Positions 59,815 to 64,000 of a stretch of DNA of 64,000 bases are shown one piece after another; within the stretch, counting starts at the first letter, position 1; each line of letters starts with the position of its first letter. Under the pieces are notes generated by a model that saw only the letters and a program-made list of their open reading frames with translations, did not search any database and was not told the DNA's origin. Origin of the DNA: Cycas panzhihuaensis (Eukaryota; Cycadophyta). The stretch spans positions 135,539,741 through 135,603,740 of the forward strand of contig CM041465.1 in assembly GCA_023213395.1 (NCBI GenBank), in the 5' to 3' direction. The position numbers and the translations under genes are program-made.

Positions 59815-60246
59815 TGTGATGGAATAGGCACATGCACATAATTATTAAATCACAGGTATAAAAGGAAAAATACAGAAAAATAACAATGCACATGTACACA
59901 GGATTGACAAGTGGAAAACCCCTTCTGAGGAATAAAAACCACCTCCTAATCTAAATTGAATTAATAAATGAATTAAAAAAATAATATAATAACCAACCTC
60001 TAAAACATCCTAGTTTCAGGTATAAGGACAAACCTCCTAGATTCTTGGAACTAATTCCATGAATCTAGGAACCTAATAAATAGGATGGAGGTTCGTTGGA
60101 ATGCAGTTCCACATTTCAACGACCATCCACAATTCAATTAATTTTAAACATAAGTTTACAACTTTAGAATCACTTAAATAATATTTAAGACATGTGACTT
60201 AAATAATAACATTAAAATACATAAGTTTGCATTATATAATCTAACA
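59815..60246 (-). repeat. E10 3' LTR
   Basis: 432 bp, - strand TGTTAGATTATA to CCATCACA. The PPT on the - strand is ATTAAAGGGGGA (60247-60258). Confidence 0.85.
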
Positions 60247-60330
60247 TCCCCCTTTAATGTAAACTTTTGTACTAAAGAGAAAAGAAGATCTTCATCATGA
60301 TGATCCCCCTTTGAGGGAGATTTCTTTTAT

Positions 60331-60960
60331 CTACAATAAATCTCTGAGATGTAAAAACTTTGGTTCGGTTAATGACTTCATAAGAATGTCAGCAATCTGT
60401 AAATCTATTGGACAATAAAATAAACAAACAAGATTATCAGTAACTAAATTACGAATAAAATGTTGATATAATTCAATATGTTTAGTTCTAGAATGAGAAA
60501 CAAGATTAGTAATGATAGCAATTATACCTTGATTATCAACTTTAATTTCAATTGAAGAGTTTAGAGTTAGACCAATTTCATTTAGTAGTGATTTTAGCCA
60601 AAGTGCTTCTTTACTAGCTTCGACTAATGCTTGATATTTAGTTTTAGTTGTTGATAACACTAATGCCTGCATTTTTTTACTTGACCAAGTAATAGGTGAG
60701 GAATCAATAAAAAATACATATCCGGAAGTAGATTTACGATCATTTAAATCACCTACCCAATCGAAATCTATATATCTAGTTAATGTTAATGGTTTATTAT
60801 AAAAGTTATAAGTTAAACCATAAAACACAGTATTCTTTAGATAGTGTAAGATTCATTTGGTTGTTTTCTAGTGACATTCATATGGTTATTGCATATATCT
60901 GGAGCATAAAGCAACATCATAAGAAATGTCAGGGCAGGTGTGTGTAAGATAAATTAGACT
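60331..60960 (-). pseudogene. E10 RNase H
   Basis: A 165-codon open frame (60331-60828) reads YIDFDWVGDLNDRKSTSGYV, ITWSSKKMQALVLSTTKTKY, then EALWLKSLLNEIGLTL, VDNQGIIAIITNLVSHSRTK and ADILMKSLTEPKFLHLRDLL. The Glu of T-E-A-E-Y is replaced (TKTKY). The rest keeps family residues. It is followed directly by the PPT. Confidence 0.92.
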
Positions 60961-61870
60961 ACTAATGAGTTGTCTGTAGAGAGTTGGATCACATAACGTA
61001 GTTGAACAATCAGTAGACAATTTAACTCCTGATTATAAAGGATTAGATACAGGTTTAGCATTTTCCATATTAAACCTTTGAATTAAATCGAGAATATACT
61101 TAAGTTGGGATAGTGTTATATTTGATTGATTTTGATAAACTTGTAAACCTAAAAAGTAATGTAATAGACCTAAATCTGTCATTTCAAATTTGTTCATTAA
61201 AGTTGATTTAAGATGATGAATATTAGGGGTTGATGATTCAGTGATAATAATGTCATCAACATAAAGGATTAGAATTGTAAGATTTTCATCTTCACGTTTA
61301 AAATAAAGATTTGGATTACTAATACATCTAGTGTATCTAATGTGGATTAAGTAATCATCGACTTTAGTATACCAAGCTCTAGGAGCTTGTTTTAAACCAT
61401 AAATAGATTTTTTAAGTTTATAGACTAAATTAGGATTTTTAATGAATCCAGGTGGCTGTGACATATAGATCTCTTATTTGAGATCACCATTCAAGAAAGC
61501 ACTCTTAACATATATTTGGTGGATTTCCCAACCAAATTTGGCTGCAAGAGTAATGATTGTCTTGATTGTATTCATCTTTGCGACATGAGCAAAGGTTTTA
61601 TTATAGTCAATGCCATCTATTTAGGAAAATCCTTTGGCAATAAAGTGATCTTTATATTTTTCTACTACGCCTATTGAATCATATTTAGTTCTATAAACCC
61701 ATTTACAGTCGACTATATTTTTTCTAGGTGGAAGAGGAACAAGATCCCAAGTAGAATTTTTAATTAAGGCAGCAAATTCAGTCTACATAGCATCTTACCA
61801 TATAGGATTATTGCTGGCTTATTTAAAAGTTTTGGGATCATTGTTTTCCATTATTTTTGCCATTAAGGCA
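60961..61870 (-). pseudogene. E10 RT
   Basis: The 143-codon frame 61033-61464 reads [52 protein letters not shown] with the Y-V-D-D catalytic pair, and LHYFLGLQVYQNQSNITLSQ. Upstream pieces (about 61480-61780) carry NAFLNGDLK-type sequence and VDCKWVYRTKYDS. A few stops break it. Confidence 0.92.
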
Positions 61871-63000
61871 AAAGTTGCATGAAGTTTTTATGCACATGTG
61901 TGCCTAGTATCAATGGGATTGCCTACATTAGATATAGCATTAGTAAGCATTTTGGTTACCCAAACTGGTTGCTTGTGAGTAACTGAATATGAGGTTGTAG
62001 GTTAATTTAATGTGCTAGCTTGAAGAGAAGGATCTGTTTCAGCAGGTTCTGATAGGGTCCAATTTTGGACTTAAGTTGATAAAGAATCTATGATTTTTGA
62101 ATCAACTTGTTTATCAGAATCATCAACCAAATGAGTGTTGGTTAACAAATCTTCAACAGGAAGTTCTACATAACTAGATGTTGAAGTAGAGCCTTCTTCA
62201 TCAAATACTACATCACGCAAAATAGAAATGTTATGCATGACTGGATCTAAAACTCTATAGGCTTTACTTTCTTCGTTGTAGTTAACGAAGATGTATTTTT
62301 GACTTTTTTTTATCTAACTTTTTACGTTTTTCATGAGGGATATGTCCCCACATGATACTACCGAAGATTCATAAGTGTTGGATAGATGGTTTTCTTCCAG
62401 ACTATTTTTGTTCTGGAGTGACATTTTGTAAACTTTTACTGGGTAAATAATTTAATAAGTAATTAGAGCAGTTAATTGCTTCTGCCCATAGTTTTAGATT
62501 GAGATTCTTTGCATGTAACATGCAACGAGTCATTTCAACAAGAGTACAGTTTTTGCATTCAGCAACACCATTTTGTTGAGGCATGTATGCAACTGAATGC
62601 TGGAATTTAATTCCATCTTATTTACAGAAAGAGCTAAATTTTCTACTTAAACATTCCTTAGCATTATCAGATCGAAATATTTTGATTCTTCAATGAGATT
62701 GATTTTCTTCTAACATTTTATATTCAACAAAAATGTTAAACACTTGACTACGTGTTTTGAGTATATAAACCCAACATTTTCTTGAATAATCATCAATGAA
62801 TATAATAAAATAACGAGATCCTAAGTATGATGGTACATGAAAAGGTCCATATATATTAGAGTGGACAAGTTCTAATAGAGTAGTTACTCGATATTGAGTT
62901 TTGTATAGAAATGGATCCATGTGTTGTTTACCTATCATACAGGCTTCACAAACACCATAAATAGTGTTTAATGGTGGTAAACCATGGACCATTTCATGCT
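61871..63000 (-). pseudogene. E10 integrase
   Basis: On the - strand 62690-62992 gives [52 protein letters not shown] is at about 62640 and NGVAECKNCTLVEMTRCML (62402-62584) keeps the Glu that E2 has lost. The C-terminal part includes VIQTFMNLR-type sequence and KSYRVLDPVMHNISILRDVV near 62200-62290, followed by the Asp/Glu/Ser linker. Confidence 0.9.
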
Positions 63001-63540
63001 TGATTAAATATTACAATTTACCATAGCTAGTATGGCCAAATCTTGCATGCCAAAGTTTGTTGACTGAGTCAGATTTGGCAACAAAAGCACTAAATGATTT
63101 TGATTTATTATTTTGAAAACTAGTCATACTATAGAGACCTGTATTATGACCAACAGGTCCTAAAGTAATACGTTTAAATTTGTGCAATGGATCTTTAATG
63201 ACAAATTTATTTTTCTAGAATTCGACAACAAGGTCTTTCTGGCAAATTTGATATACTGAGAGGAGGTTTGGTAATAAACCAGGTATGTAAAAATGTCCTT
63301 GATTGAACCATCCTTTAGGGTAACATCACCAGATCCTTTAACTTTGAGTTGATTACCACTACTGAAAGAAATCTCTTCTTCAGAGTTCATTTTGGATTGA
63401 TAGGTGGTTAAGTTTTTCTGGTGTCCAATCATATGATGGGATGCACTAGAGTCAAGGATCCATTGTGGCGGTTGGTTAGAAGGAGCAACAAATGCAGAAG
63501 TTGTTGTTGCCAAGGAATGATTATGAAATTGATGGTTTTA
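63001..63540 (-). pseudogene. E10 protease
   Basis: The 117-codon frame (63160-63513) reads QWILDSSASHHMIGHQKNLT, then FSSGNQLKVKGSGDVTLKDG. The D-S-G-A active site has Ser for Gly, so it is probably inactive. A frameshift near 63290 moves the remainder into other frames. Confidence 0.9.
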
Positions 63541-64000
63541 TAGTCGAGATTATGAGTTTAATTGGAAATGGGATTGAGAATGGGATTGTGGTTTATTTTC
63601 CAATCCTTTGGAAGCTTTCCATGCTTCTTAAGCTATTCTACTTCTATAAACATCAATAGTATGGCCTCTTTTATGATAGTAGGCACAACTAGTGTTCTGA
63701 GAAGAAGATGCATTGTTTCTATTAGAAACGAATTGATTGGAAGTATTCTGGTTTTTAGTTGGACTAAAATATTTAACATTATTGTGAGAATTAGATGGTG
63801 AACCTCGATGAGATTTATTAAATTTTTTATTATTATTATGAAAGTTATTATTCTGTTGTTTGTTTTTAAATCGTGGCTTAGTTTTAGAAAACAAAGCCTA
63901 TGAATGATGTTTTATTGCACCTGTTCTAATTGACATTGTCTGATGTTCAATCAACTAATTTGTTAGCTAATTGAATGTGATAGGTGGATTGCCAGCTTGT
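63541..64000 (-). pseudogene. E10 gag, C-terminal part
   Basis: The frame 63628-63894 reads FKNKQQNNNFHNNNKKFNKS, HRGSPSNSHNNVKYFSPTKN, and CAYYHKRGHTIDVYRSR, the zinc knuckle with two Cys changed to Tyr. It matches the E2 tail at 4030-4300. The upstream gag lies beyond 64000. Confidence 0.88.

Larger units (their letters stand above)
59815..64000 (-). mobile_element. E10: Ty1/copia element, same family as E2, truncated by window end
   Basis: On the - strand the 3' LTR is 59815-60246 and the interior runs to the window edge, covering RNase H, RT, integrase, protease and most of gag. Protein segments match E2 almost block by block. LTRs of the two elements share GTCGTTGAAATG, AGAATCTAGGAGG and AGAAGGGGTTTTCCAC. 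Ends of E10's 5' side are outside. It sits inside the E8 pol. A target duplication cannot be tested. Confidence 0.92.

Overview
The window is repeat-derived plant DNA. I find no convincing host gene, structural RNA gene or CRISPR array. It is AT-rich and consists almost entirely of decayed LTR retrotransposons, many inserted into one another, which fits a plant with a large, repeat-rich nuclear genome. Evidence includes initiator-tRNA(Met)-type primer binding sites, Ty1/copia order (PR-IN-RT-RH), Ty3/gypsy order (PR-RT-RH-IN), a chromodomain and 5-bp target duplications. I cannot name the species.

Outer nest, 682-40822. A Ty3/gypsy element of Athila/TAT type (here E1, 687-40817, + strand, flanking duplication TCTTT) is the oldest layer. 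A copia element (E2, 996-13307) sits in its 5' LTR, and a chromodomain gypsy (5441-10684) sits inside E2's integrase. A second copia (E3, 16380-26711) splits E1's reverse transcriptase, and a Tork-like copia (17679-23027) splits E3's gag zinc knuckle. A coding-empty element (E4, 28133-32316, - strand) lies between E1's RNase H and integrase. A gag-only element (E5, 34830-38053, - strand) lies downstream of the integrase and carries a 312-bp TRIM (37677-37988) in one LTR. E1's 3' LTR is 40360-40817. Most boundaries were fixed by matching LTR ends and duplicated target sites.

Right part, 40823-64000. After about 3 kb without recognisable genes comes a gypsy gag on the + strand (about 44150-46090). 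It is broken by a - strand copia (E6, 46091-53685). Next are an unidentified decayed ORF (53687-54600), an LTR-like end near 55282 with an RNase H-like remnant, and a - strand Athila/TAT-type pol (E8, about 57000-59814). E8 is interrupted by a - strand copia (E10, 59815 to beyond 64000) of the same family as E2.

All coding regions are pseudogenes. They share a decay style: premature stops are mostly TAG or TAA where Trp or Gln is expected, several catalytic residues are lost by G-to-A changes, and LTR pairs differ mostly by transitions. This fits long-term cytosine methylation and deamination. Where two LTRs and a target duplication survive, the insertion history can be read in order.
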